Of a DNA stretch of 64,000 nucleotides, positions 37,040 through 47,700 are shown piece after piece. Origin of the DNA: Omphiscola glabra (taxonomy: Eukaryota > Mollusca > Gastropoda > Lymnaeidae). The number at the start of each line of letters is the position of its first letter. Position 1 is the first letter of the stretch. Made by a program: the position numbers and the translations under genes. Below the pieces are notes generated by a model. It saw only the letters and a program-made list of their open reading frames with translations, had not been told where the DNA came from and ran no database searches. Where the stretch lies: NCBI GenBank assembly GCA_964017045.1, contig OZ024809.1, positions 8,517,012 through 8,581,011 of the forward strand, given 5' to 3'.

Positions 37040-37440
37040 TAACGCGATTTCGATATGATTATACCAGGATTTTAAAATTATTATACAATGATTTTTATGA
37101 GTTTATACCAGGCTTTTTATATGATTATACAATGATTTTATGAGTTTATACCAGCCTTTTTATGTGATTATACCAGACTTTTTATGTGATTATACCAGAC
37201 TTTCTATGTGATTATACCAGACTTTTGATGTGATTATACCAGACTTTTTATGTGATTACACCAGACTTTTTATGTGATTACACCAGACTTTTTATGTGAT
37301 TACACCAGACTTTTTATGTGATTATACCAGACTTTTTATGTGATTATAACATACGTTTTATTTGATTATACCGACATTTATATGATTATACCAGACTTGT
37401 TATGTGATTATACCATACTTTTTATGCGATTATGACAAGC
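37040..37440. repeat. 22-bp minisatellite, about 16 copies
   Basis: Units of tgattataccagacttttta, 22 bp, with some deletions toward both ends. The following 37441-37640 is single-copy. Confidence 0.94.
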
Positions 37441-37640
37441 TTTATTGTATGTGTCAAACTACATTTATATTGCGTCCTGGTTTTTTCAAGCGTCCACACT
37501 AAACATAGTGATGCACATAATATATGAATACACGTCATTACGGGATTAATTCCTTCTTTCCGAAGCGAACCTCTTTGTTTCAAGTTTTTAGAAAGTTTTG
37601 CTTGTAAATATTTCATAGTGGATTTGAAACTAGTTTACAT

Positions 37641-38276
37641 CCTCTGCTAGTAATCTTGGTTACATTCTGTCTAACAACATGTCTATCGATAATCATATCA
37701 CTCACATTTGTCGTTCTGCATACACGGCTATCCGTCAGATCAGTTCCATTCGCCACTACCTGACAGTTAGTGAAATAAAAACCCTAGTCTACGCTCTTGT
37801 TCTCTCTCGTCTTGACTATTGCAACTCTCTTCTGTCAGGCTCACCAAAACACTTCTTAGAAAAACTACAAAAGGTTCAAAACTCAGCTGCTAGGCTAGTT
37901 ATAAAGGCAAAATAAACGTGATCACGTCACACCACTACTTCATTCACTTCATTGACTCCATATACAAGCACGGGTTGACTATAAACTCTCTGTTCTCTGC
38001 CACATCTTTTTCTCCAATTCCTGCCCTTCCTATCTAACCGAACTTCTCTCTGTCTATTCACCCCTTCGACAGCTTCACTCCTCCGCAGACGCAGACGTAT
38101 TCTTTCTGTCCCCAAGACACGCACAAAAACATACGGTGAACGATATTTCTCTTACTGTGCCCCCAAACAATGGAATTCTCTTCCCCTACACACCCGCAGT
38201 ATATCAACCATCACAGCCTTCAAAACTGCACTCAAAACACATCTCTTTAAACTCTACTATCCTGACTGATTCCCCT
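37641..38276 (+). mobile_element. LINE reverse-transcriptase 3' end (pseudogene)
   Basis: The translation from about 37641 contains SRLDYCNSLLSG and LQKVQNSAARLV, the hallmark C-terminal region of L2/CR1/Jockey-type non-LTR reverse transcriptases. After a one-frame change it ends SYCAPKQWNSLPLHTR and a stop at about 38276, the usual end of such proteins. The tryptophan codon in the HSLHW motif is mutated to TGA and at least one frameshift separates the two halves, so the copy is dead. The endonuclease and the catalytic RT blocks are missing: it is a 5'-truncated insertion. A second copy lies at 1-246 in reverse orientation. Confidence 0.85.
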
Positions 38277-38661
38277 TATAACCGTTAAACGATGCAGCTG
38301 AGTGCCGTCTATGGCTTCACATGTAAATTGTTATGGAATAGTTGGGCGAATACACATTTGTGTTCTTTTGTTTTTTTTTTAAAAATAATGTACGTTAATT
38401 TTTTAAGTTCATGATTATTGTTGTTAAATTGTAGGTACAGCGTGGTGAGTCTCAGCCCATCTCCTAAACTAACATTAAGGCGATTTTGTTGTCATTCTTT
38501 TATAGACAAACGAAGCAGAACAAACATTTTGGAAACCGTTTCTTGTTTAGTTGATACTACATTTTTATGTGCATTAATTTTGTCCCCGGCATAGGCGTGA
38601 CTTTGGTCCCGCCTTCCCGGGATACACGCACGAAAGCCGGGGGGGGGGATGGATAAGAAAC
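38277..38661. other. Single-copy, LINE 3' UTR probably included
   Basis: The first part, with a T-rich segment near 38368-38382, probably belongs to the LINE 3' untranslated region. No other feature was recognised; there is a poly-G run at 38640. Confidence 0.4.
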
Positions 38662-38669
38662 CCTACTTA

Positions 38670-38854
38670 CAGTGGCGTAGTGAGGGGGGCAAGGGGGGCA
38701 TCATGCCCAGGGCGCTACTCACAAAGGGGCGCGAAACGGTAGATTTTACTATAATATTGTATTGTTTTCGAATGGGGGGGGGCGCTAAAAAGGTATTGGG
38801 GGGTGCTAAAAAGATATTTTGCCCCGGGCGCGGGTTAAGCTCGCTACTCCACTG
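38670..38854. mobile_element. hAT-like MITE with perfect 8-bp target duplication
   Basis: A 185-bp element. Left terminus CAGTGGCGTAGTGAGG; right terminus read inward CAGTGGAGTAGCGAGC. The 8-bp sequence cctactta occurs immediately before (38662-38669) and immediately after (38855-38862). The interior contains G-runs and a gggggcgctaaaa duplication but no transposase sequence. CAG...CTG termini plus an 8-bp duplication are the hAT signature. The perfect duplication suggests a comparatively recent insertion. Confidence 0.85.
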
Positions 38855-39059
38855 CCTACTTATGACGTCATTGCCCAACTCCACATTTATACTAAGGAAA
38901 AGAAAACAACACGTGTACATGGATGAATCCAATTAATGGATGAGTGGTAGGGGTGTCCAGATGCAAGCTTGAGGATCCTTGATTCGCAGATGATTTTAGT
39001 ACTAAACTTATTGACATTGCTACAAGTGCTTTATTCGGTTCTGTTTCCTAAGATAACAT

Positions 39060-39360
39060 CCCACACAGCTGTTATTAATATCCAAGCACAACCTATGTTG
39101 AAATCCCCACACTCATGTTATTAATATCCCACACAACCATTATTTACATCACACTCAGCCGTTATCATCATCATCCCACACAACTGTTCTTGGTGTCCCA
39201 CACAACTGTTCTTGGTGTCCCACACAACTGTTCTTGATGTTCAATTTAGGGTTTATTTAAATCCGAAACAAATGTTAATAACATCCCACACAACCATTAT
39301 TTACACCACACACAGCCGTTATGTACACCCCACACAGCCATTATTGACACCCCTTAAGTC
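39060..39360. repeat. Degenerate ~22-bp repeat
   Basis: Loose units around catcccacacaaccattatt, with a perfect local triplet of ttcttggtgtcccacacaac at 39185-39235. Confidence 0.78.
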
Positions 39361-39414
39361 ATTATTGACACATCTATCATATTCCCATTAGCTTTCAGTT
39401 GATGGTCTTCACGT

Positions 39415-39550
39415 GTCCACTGACAAGAGGCGAGCAGGTGTCTACTGAAGGGGGGGGGGGAGGCAAGCAGGTGTCCACTAAGGGGAGGCGAGCAGGTGCC
39501 ACTGAGGGGAGTGAGCAGGTGTCCACTGAGAAGGGGGGCGAGCAGGCGTT
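39415..39550. repeat. ~26-bp G-rich tandem repeat, 5 copies
   Basis: Units with ggcgagcaggtgtccactga, one containing a poly-G expansion. Confidence 0.85.
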
Positions 39551-40924
39551 TTCGCATGGTGAGTTAGTTGCCAGGATATGCCAGTAACAGTTAGCCGCAC
39601 ATGGATTCACAATTGAAGTGGATCTCACACTTGTGGTAGGTGGTGTCGCAATTAAAATGTAAGCTGCAAGCGCACCGGACGGATCTATTTATCCCAGAGC
39701 CGAGCGAAGAACTTACAGAACCTTCTTGAAAGGAAGCTACCTGCAGTATGAATGATGGGTGCTGGGAAAATCGTCATGTATTTTAATAAGGCTAGAAATC
39801 GTACTACCAGGCCCGCGGCAGTCCTAATGGATTCAAATAAAAATTTAGTCGATGAATTAAAAAAAAATTGACATATGGCGTTTAACGAAGCAGACAAGAA
39901 AAGGGACTAAACTACAGAAGTCTCCTTTTAAGATAGATGATAAACTGAAAGATGAGAATTCTCTCTCAACTACAGATGATAAAACCGATACATGTGAAAT
40001 CTCTGTCCGGCGCGGATAACGCACTGAATCATTACAAGGACAAGACATCTCTACTGACACAACTCTACAGTCCCAAATCTACTGACAAAACTTTTCTGTC
40101 ACATCTCTACTGTCACATTTCAGCTTCACAGCTCTTTAGTCACAGCTCTTGCAGTCAAAACTCTACTGTCAGATCATATACCCACATAGAAATGATTAAT
40201 CTGTAAACCACGGGTCTTAAAACTACGGCCCGCGTGCGACATCCTGTTCACTACTTCGGTTTATCCCACCCACTGAGTCGATAGTAATTTTGAAGTGACA
40301 CTTGAAATATCGTTTGTGTATAGTACTCGTGGAAGAACAAGGGGAAAAGGGGGGGGGGGGGCATTTTCAAAGTGGTAGAAAGAAAAGTCCATTTCTCAGT
40401 AAAAGTTATGGTTTAAAAAAAAATAGTGGAAAAACTTGAAAACTTCAACCGGGTTAGAAGAATGGAAATTAGCTAAACAGAGTATGGGGAAAACCTTCAA
40501 AAAAGAACACAAGAATACAAAGAACGAGTCACCAAACAAACAACAGTTTAAAAAAACGAATTAAATAAAAATAATAGCTAGCTGTTATGTAGTATTTAGG
40601 GGAATGGGACAGAACATAAGGAGGTGAGACGGAAGAGAGGAAAAGTAAGTCCACTACGATTGGTCGCAGCGAGGAGTGTGCGGAGAAAAGGATTTAACAT
40701 GCGTTGTTTCTATACATTCTGTTTATACTGTTGTTTGTTTGCCAATGAAGGCTTCTTGCCGACACGCTCGTTATTTTTGTTTGCTCTTTTCCTCCACAGG
40801 TTTGCCCATACTTTTTTTTTTCTCTCGTTTCCATCAGTACAATTTAGAGTGAGCAAAACTGACGTACCTCACAAGATGGTAGTTAAAAGGTGTACGAGGA
40901 AGTGAAAGGTTTCGATGATCAAAT
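39551..40924. other. Single-copy; degenerate Penelope-like end near 40740
   Basis: At 40040-40180 loose repeats of tctactgacaaaactctt occur. At 40738-40775 the string tttgccaatgaaggcttctt followed by gccgacac resembles the 43-bp Penelope terminal unit at 42079-42390, but with mutated core bases. It could mark the other terminal repeat of that element. A poly-G run lies at 40350. No gene was recognised. Confidence 0.4.
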
Positions 40925-41095
40925 TCACAAGGCTGTTTAGCATGTTGGCAGTCCCAAACAAGGCTGTTTAACATGTTGGCAGTCCCAACCAAGGCTGCTT
41001 AAACTTTGTGTAACTTGTTGGCAGTCCCAAACTTTGTGTAACTTGTTGGCAGCCCCAAACTTTGTGTAACTTGTTGGCAGTCCCAGACCTTTGTA
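40925..41095. repeat. ~28-36-bp tandem repeat, 6 copies
   Basis: Units with acttgttggcagtcccaaac. Early copies carry aaggctgttta and later ones tttgtgta. Confidence 0.85.
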
Positions 41096-41143
41096 TCTTC
41101 ATTGCATCACGCATTAACATGTATTTTGTGAAATATATCTGGT

Positions 41144-41400
41144 TTTATCGTGTGTCATGGAACCTGGAGTTTCAACAGTGAAATGTCATCTCTTATATGA
41201 CATCTGATAGATTTATCGTGTGTCATGGAATCTGGAGTTTCAACAGTGAAATGTCATCTCTTATATGACATCTGATAGATTTATCGTGTGTCATGAAATC
41301 TGGATTTTCCACATTGAAATGTCACCTCTCATATGGCATCTGATAGATTTATCGTGTGTCATTGATAGTTAGTTCCGAGATTTTACCGTGCATCTTAAAG
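41144..41400. repeat. 68-bp tandem repeat, about 3.5 copies
   Basis: The tttatcgtgtgtcat anchor recurs at 41144, 41212, 41280 and 41348, exactly 68 bp apart. Confidence 0.93.
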
Positions 41401-41439
41401 TTCCTCTCTGTTGAAATGTAAAGACTGGGGAAATTTTTA

Positions 41440-41733
41440 CCTTGTTGAATAACACGAAGATGTTCTGTGAAACTATCTTCCAATCTTCTCCTATTTTGGC
41501 CTATGTCATCAGAATGACATCTACGTCACACAATCCCATATATCACATTCCGACTAACGCATATGAAACCCTCTTTGATGATAAAGGTACCTTTTGGGAG
41601 GCTAATGTTTTTTGTTTGGAGTGTACAGGGACACGTCCTACATCGGCTTCTTGAGCATGGTTTAGACCCAACGTGAGACGGGTCAGTTCGAAGGCGACTA
41701 TAAACCAGAAGGTCAAATAGATAAAGTTGCAAT
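41440..41733 (-). mobile_element. Penelope-like element: zinc motif and start of GIY-YIG domain
   Basis: The reverse-strand translation from 41732 contains SKPCSRSRCRTCPC, then CVSRNVIYGIV, and, past a stop codon where a conserved cysteine is expected, RRCHSDDIGQNRRRLEDSF and EHLRVIQ. The order (cysteine-rich linker, NV-IY strand, C-x2-C, a YIG-like step, GRRL-x-DRF and EHL) is that of the C-terminal GIY-YIG endonuclease of Penelope-like retroelements. The YIG tyrosine and the adjoining glutamate are altered and a stop interrupts the domain, so the copy is inactive. The reverse-transcriptase part is absent. The domain's C-terminal end lies at 41767-41859 on the other strand. Confidence 0.7.
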
Positions 41734-41766
41734 AGATGTATCCATTAGGGCACTCATTTCTTGCAC

Positions 41767-41859
41767 GTCACACCAGAGAGAGTAAAAATGGAAAACACAT
41801 TTATTCAGCTTTTCGGCATCATATCTCCAAATGGTATGAATCAAATATTCTTCTACTAA
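41767..41859 (+). mobile_element. Penelope-like element: C-terminal end of the protein
   Basis: The frame starting gtcacaccagag reads ENTFIQLFGIISPNGMN and ends with TAA at 41857-41859. The pattern of a leucine/phenylalanine-rich helix, then LGT-x-P-x-GMN or GIN, then an aromatic-rich end and stop is the standard C-terminus of Penelope-like proteins. Since the preceding part of the same domain lies on the opposite strand immediately to the left, the two pieces look like one element with its 5' part inverted. Confidence 0.5.
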
Positions 41860-42078
41860 TGTTCATCAATTTCCCTTTATTTTTTCTTTCCATTTATTTT
41901 TCCGATTCCTTAGATCCCTAAACATTTTGTTCGTTAAGATTCTCTACCTTATTTTTTACAATACTAATATTTATATTCCTTCACTTCCTGTAATCCTACT
42001 TCCGGCAACTACATAGGAGACATCTAAAGTTTTTGTTTTTTTCTGTGCTCCGTTACTTTTCTTAGTTCTGTTTTTTTT

Positions 42079-42390
42079 TTGTTTGCCGATGAAAGTTCTT
42101 AGCCGAAACGTCCAAATATTATTGTCTGCCGATGAAGTCTCTAAGTCAAAACGTCAAAACCTTATTGTCTGCCGATGAAGTCTCTTAGCCGAAACGTCCA
42201 AAACTTATTGTCCGCCGATGAAGTCTCTTAGCCGAAACGTCCAAAGCTTATTGTCTGCCGATGAAGTCTCTTAGCCGAAACGTCCAAAGCTTATTGTCTG
42301 CCGATGAAGTCTCTTAGCCGAAACGTCCAAACCTTATTGTCTGCCGATGAAGGCTCTAAGCCGAAACGTGCAAACCTTACTGTCCTGTCT
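42079..42390 (+). repeat. 43-bp Penelope terminal array, hammerhead-like, 7 copies
   Basis: The string gccgatgaag (one copy gccgatgaaa) recurs at 42085, 42128, 42171, 42214, 42257, 42300 and 42343, exactly every 43 bp. Each unit continues with ...agccgaaacgtccaaa, apart from point changes. The unit can be laid out as a minimal type I hammerhead ribozyme: (C)CGATGA, a short hairpin, GAAAC, GTC. In the first copy TGTTTG and CAAATA could pair as helix I. The U4 position of the core CUGAUGA reads C in all copies, which would be expected to abolish cleavage. It follows the Penelope protein end on the same strand. Confidence 0.6.
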
Positions 42391-42889
42391 GATAATTCAA
42401 GCTAAACACACGTTCTACTATTTCATTGACACAGGTTGAAAGCAGTCCATCACTTATTATCTTGTATGAGAAAACCTTTTTTAACAAATAACCTGACATC
42501 TAGTTACGTCAGAGCTATCGAAGTTTATGGCGTTTGTTATGCTTGGCCTATAGGAACCTTTTTTTTCCCAAGTATAATAAGTCACGCAAATATATTTGGA
42601 CATTGGGAAATAGAAAAAAGAAAGTTATATTTATTATGAATACTTTTGTGTTTTTTATAGATATATAATTTATATATATACAAATTGCGCTTATAGAATT
42701 AAATCATTTTTTGACAATTATAAAATAGGAATATAATGTGTTTTATAAAGAAACTTTACCGTGTCCTAAAGGAACATGGTTTGCTCTACAAAAATTAAGG
42801 TTTTTTTTAGTTCTTCTTCGAAAATGGTGGATACCGCGTTTTGAAAATAAGCTCTTATATACATACATATACATATATATATACAGTCA
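42391..42889. other. AT-rich single-copy; (TA)n at end
   Basis: Contains tatata tracts at 42660-42680 and 42858-42884. The last directly precedes the start of LINE similarity. No gene was recognised. Confidence 0.45.
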
Positions 42890-44776
42890 GCTGCTGATAG
42901 AGGAGATGCAAAGGCTATGTACGAGAATATAAAACATGCAACAGCGCCTCTGACCTCCAAGACTGCGCCCTTAATGTCAAAAACAGGGTAACTTATTACT
43001 GATCGGGATAAACAACTCAAACGATGGATTGAGCACTACTTGGAACTATACGCAACAATAAACCATGTCTCAACCGCTGCCCTGGACAATATCCCAGACC
43101 TGCCGGTCATGGATGAGCTTGATACCCTACCCACCCTAGAAGAGCTACGTAGAGCCATCGATGGTCTCGCCTGTCGGAAAGCCCCTGGCAATGATGGAAT
43201 TCCACCAGAAGTTCTCAAATGTGGAAAAGAAGTTCTATTACGGCCCTTGCACGATCTCCTTACTATGTGCTGGGAACAGGGACAGTTACCCCAAGAGGTG
43301 AAAGATGCAAACATTGTTATATTGTACAAGAACAAAGGAGACAAGAGTGACTGCAACAACTATCGTGGAATCTCCCTTCTCAGCATAGTTGGAAAGGCCT
43401 TCGCCCGAGTTGCTTTAACAAGCTTGCAGACCCTAGCATCGCGTGTACTCTCAGAATCGCAATGTGGCTTTCGAGCCGGTAGGTCAACCATAGACATGAT
43501 CTTCTCTCTGCGCCAGCTGCATGAGAAATGCAGGGAGCAACATATGCCTCTATGCATCGCGTTTGTCGACCTACTTAAAGCTTTTGATCTTGTCAGCAGA
43601 AGCGGCCTATTCCAGATCCTAAAAAAATAGGCTGCCCTGCACGTCTGCTTAACATCATCGAGCAGTTCCACCATAACATGCAGGGCACAGTATGCTATGA
43701 CGGTGCCACCTCAGAAGCTTTTCCAGTAAATAGTGGAGTAAAGCAAGGCTGCGTGCTGGCTCCTACTTTATTTGCAATCTTCTTCTCCATCTTACTCCAG
43801 TACGCCTTCAAGAACAACAGCGAGGGGATATACATCCACACTAGAGCTGACGGGAGATTATTCAACATTGCGCACCTTAGAGCTAAGACCAAAATAAGAA
43901 AGGTCATGCTACGTGAGCTCTTATTTGCAGATGACGCCGCTTTAGTATCTCACTCAGTAGACGGCCTGCAGAGCCTTGCATCCAGTTTATCCGCTGCCTG
44001 CAAAGAGTTTGGCATGATCATCAGCTTAAAGAAAACCAGCATTATGGCTCAGGACGCTGACTCTCTCCCCACTATCTCCATCGACGACTGCGACTTGGAT
44101 GCTGTTGACAAATTCACATATCTAGGGTCGAACATTTCGAGCACCCTCTCAATGGAGGATGAGATAAGTGGTAGGATAGGGAAGGCCACAACTGTCATGG
44201 CGAGATTGACGAAAAGAGTCTGGTCCAATGCTAAACTCACAACAAGAACTAAGCTGCAGGTATACCAGGCCTGCGTACTGAGCACACTCCTCTATGGATT
44301 CTTGGACCACATACACCAGACACGAAAAAAGGCTCAATGGCTTCCACCTCAGATGCCTGCGCCGCATCCTTGACATCAAATGGCAGGAAAAAGTCCCCAA
44401 CACGGATGTCCTGTCTCAAACAAATATGTGCAGCGTCCCAGCCATTTTAATCCAAAGACGCCTCCGCTGGCTTGGGCACGTCAAGCGAATGCAACCTGGT
44501 CGCATACCTAAGGACGTGCTGTACAGCGAGCTGGCGACAGGCACAATGTCAGTTGGACGGCCTCGTCTCAGATACATAGACATATGCAAAAGAGACTTGA
44601 AGGCGGCCAACATCAACATCTCAAATTGGGAGGACCTGGCGGAGGATCGATCCACATGGCGGGGTATCGTGAAGGAAGGATCACTACGTGCCGAGGAGCT
44701 CTACAGGGCGGAAGCAGCTGTAAAGAGAGCGCAGAGAAAGGCCAGAAAACACTGCTCCACCGCATTCGTGTGTGGG
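42890..44776 (+). pseudogene. 5'-truncated LINE reverse transcriptase (non-LTR), RTE-like C-terminus
   Basis: Translation gives the ordered RT blocks: KAPGNDGIPPEVLK; YRGISLLSIVGK; QCGFRAGRST; FVDLLKAFD (first catalytic Asp); GVKQGCVLAPTLF; LLFADDAAL (catalytic Asp pair); FTYLGSNIS. The C-terminal region follows: RRLRWLGHVKRM, GRPRLRYID, W-x2-LA-x-DR-x2-WR. It ends in a zinc finger of the form C-x2-C-x12-H-x3-C (FVCGTCKRDC...). Similarity starts abruptly near 42890 after a TA tract, so the endonuclease is lost. The reading is broken by TAA at 42989, a one-base loss in the A-run near 43622-43628 (stop at 43628), and a small deletion after LLYG near 44294. The final finger is expanded into the 51-bp array that follows. 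RTE/BovB kinship is inferred from the C-terminal motifs; clade not certain. Confidence 0.92.
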
Positions 44777-47700
44777 ACTTGCAAAAGAGACTGCCACTCG
44801 AGGATCGGTCTCACTAGCCACACCAAGACGTGCAAAAGAGACTGCCACTCGAGGATCGGTCTCACTAGCCACACCAAGACTTGCAAAAGAGACTGCCACT
44901 CGAGGATCGGTCTCGCTAGCCACACCAAGACTTGCAAAAGAGACTGCCACTCGAGGATCGGTCTCACTAGCCACACCAAGACTTGCAAAAGAGACTGCCA
45001 CTCGAGGATCGGTCTCGCTAGCCACACCAAGACTTGCAAAAGAGACTGCCACTCGAGGATCGGCCTCACTAGCCACACCAAGACGTGCAAAAGAGACTGC
45101 CACTCGAGGATCGGTCTCGCTAGCCACACCAAGACTTGCAAAAGAGACTGCCACTCGAGGATCGGCCTCACTAGCCACACCAAGACGTGCAAAAGAGACT
45201 GCCACTCGAGGATCGGCCTCACTAGCCACACCAAGACGTGCAAAAGAGACTGCCACTCGAGGATCGGCCTCACTAGCCACACCAAGACGTGCAAAAGAGA
45301 CTGCCACTCGAGAATCGGCCTCACTAGCCACACCAAGACGTGCAAAAGAGACTGCCACTCGAGGATCGGCCTCAATAACCACACCAAGACGTGCAAAAGA
45401 GACTGCCACTCGAGGATCGGTCTCGCTAGCCACACCAAGACTTGCAAAAGAGACTGCCACTCGAGGATCGGCCTCACTAGCCACACCAAGACGTGCAAAA
45501 GAGACTGCCACTCGAGGATCGGCCTCACTAGCCACACCAAGACGTGCAAAAGAGACTGCCACTCGAGGATCGGCCTCACTAGCCACACCAAGACGTGCAA
45601 AAGAGACTGCCACTCGAGGATCGGCCTCACTAGCCACACCAAGACGTGCAAAAGAGACTGCCACTCGAGGATCGGCCTCACTAGCCACACCAAGACGTGC
45701 AAAAGAGACTGCCACTCGAGTATCGGTCTCGCTAGCCACACCAAGACTTGCAAAAGAGACTGCCACTCGAGGATCGGTCTCACTAGCCACACCAAGACGT
45801 GCAAAAGAGACTGCCACTCGAGGATCGGTCTCACTAGCCACACCAAGACTTGCAAAAGAGACTGCCACTCGAGGATCGGTCTCGCTAGCCACACCAAGAC
45901 TTGCAAAAGAGACTGCCACTCGAGGATCGGTCTCACTAGCCACACCAAGACTTGCAAAAGAGACTGCCACTCGAGGATCGGTCTCGCTAGCCACACCAAG
46001 ACTTGCAAAAGAGACTGCCACTCGAGGATCGGCCTCACTAGCCACACCAAGACGTGCAAAAGAGACTGCCACTCGAGGATCGGTCTCGCTAGCCACACCA
46101 AGACTTGCAAAAGAGACTGCCACTCGAGGATCGGCCTCACTAGCCACACCAAGACGTGCAAAAGAGACTGCCACTCGAGGATCGGCCTCACTAGCCACAC
46201 CAAGACGTGCAAAAGAGACTGCCACTCGAGGATCGGCCTCACTAGCCACACCAAGACGTGCAAAAGAGACTGCCACTCGAGGATCGGCCTCACTAGCCAC
46301 ACCAAGACGTGCAAAAGTGACTGCCACTCGAGGATCGGTCTCGCTTGCCACACCAAGACTTGCAAAAGAGACCGCCACTCGAGGATCGGCCTCACTAGCC
46401 ACACCAAGACGTGCAAAAGAGACTGCCACTCGAGGATCGGCCTCACTAGCCACACCAAGACGTGCAAAAGAGACTGCCACTCGAGGATCGGCCTCACTAG
46501 CCACACCAAGACGTGCAAAAGAGACTGCCACTCGAGGATCGGCCTCACTAGCCACACCTAGACGTGCAAAAGAGACTGCCACTCGAGGATCGGTCTCGCT
46601 AGCCACACCAAGACTTGCAAAAGAGACTGCCACTCGAGGATCGGTCTCACTAGCCACACCAAGACGTGCAAAAGAGACTGCCACTCGAGGATGGGCCTCA
46701 CTAGCCACACCAAGACGTGCAAAAGAGACTGCCACTCGAGAATCGGCCTCACTAGCCACACCAAGACGTGCAAAAGAGACTGCCACTCGAGGATCGGCCT
46801 CACTAGCCACACCAAGACGTGCAAAAGAGACTGCCACTCGAGGATCGGTCTCGCTAGCCACACCAAGATTTGCAAAAGAGACTGCCACTCGAGGATCGGC
46901 CTCACTAGCCACACCAAGACGTGCAAAAGAGACTGCCACTCGAGGATCGGCCTCACTAGCCACACCAAGACGTGCAAAAGAGACTGCCACTCGAGGATCG
47001 GCCTCACTAGCCACACCAAGACGTGCAAAAGAGACTGCCACTCGAGGATCGGCCTCACTAGCCACACCAAGACGTGCAAAAGAGACTGCCACTCGAGGAT
47101 CGGCCTCACTAGCCACACCAAGACGTGCAAAAGAGACTGCCACTCGAGTATCGGTCTCGCTAGCCACACCAAGACTTGCAAAAGAGACTGCCACTCGAGG
47201 ATCGGTCTCACTAGCCACACCAAGACGTGCAAAAGAGACTGCCACTCGAGGATCGGTCTCACTAGCCACACCAAGACTTGCAAAAGAGACTGCCACTCGA
47301 GGATCGGTCTCGCTAGCCACACCAAGACTTGCAAAAGAGACTGCCACTCGAGGATCGGTCTCACTAGCCACACCAAGACTTGCAAAAGAGACTGCCACTC
47401 GAGGATCGGTCTCACTAGCCACACCAAGACTTTCAAAAGAGACTGCCACTCGAGGATCGGCCTCACTAGCCACACCAAGATGTGCAAAAGAGACTGCCAC
47501 TCGAGGATCGGTCTCGCTAGCCACACCAAGACTTGCAAAAGAGACTGCCACTCGAGGATCGGCCTCACTAGCCACACCAAGACGTGCAAAAGAGACTGCC
47601 ACTCGAGGATCGGCCTCACTAGCCACACCAAGACGTGCAAAAGAGACTGCCACTCGAGGATCGGCCTCACTAGCCACACCAAGACGTGCAAAAGAGACTG

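Noticed and set aside
41442..41654. Forward open frame of 70 codons
   Set aside because: Antisense shadow of the Penelope-like GIY-YIG remnant.
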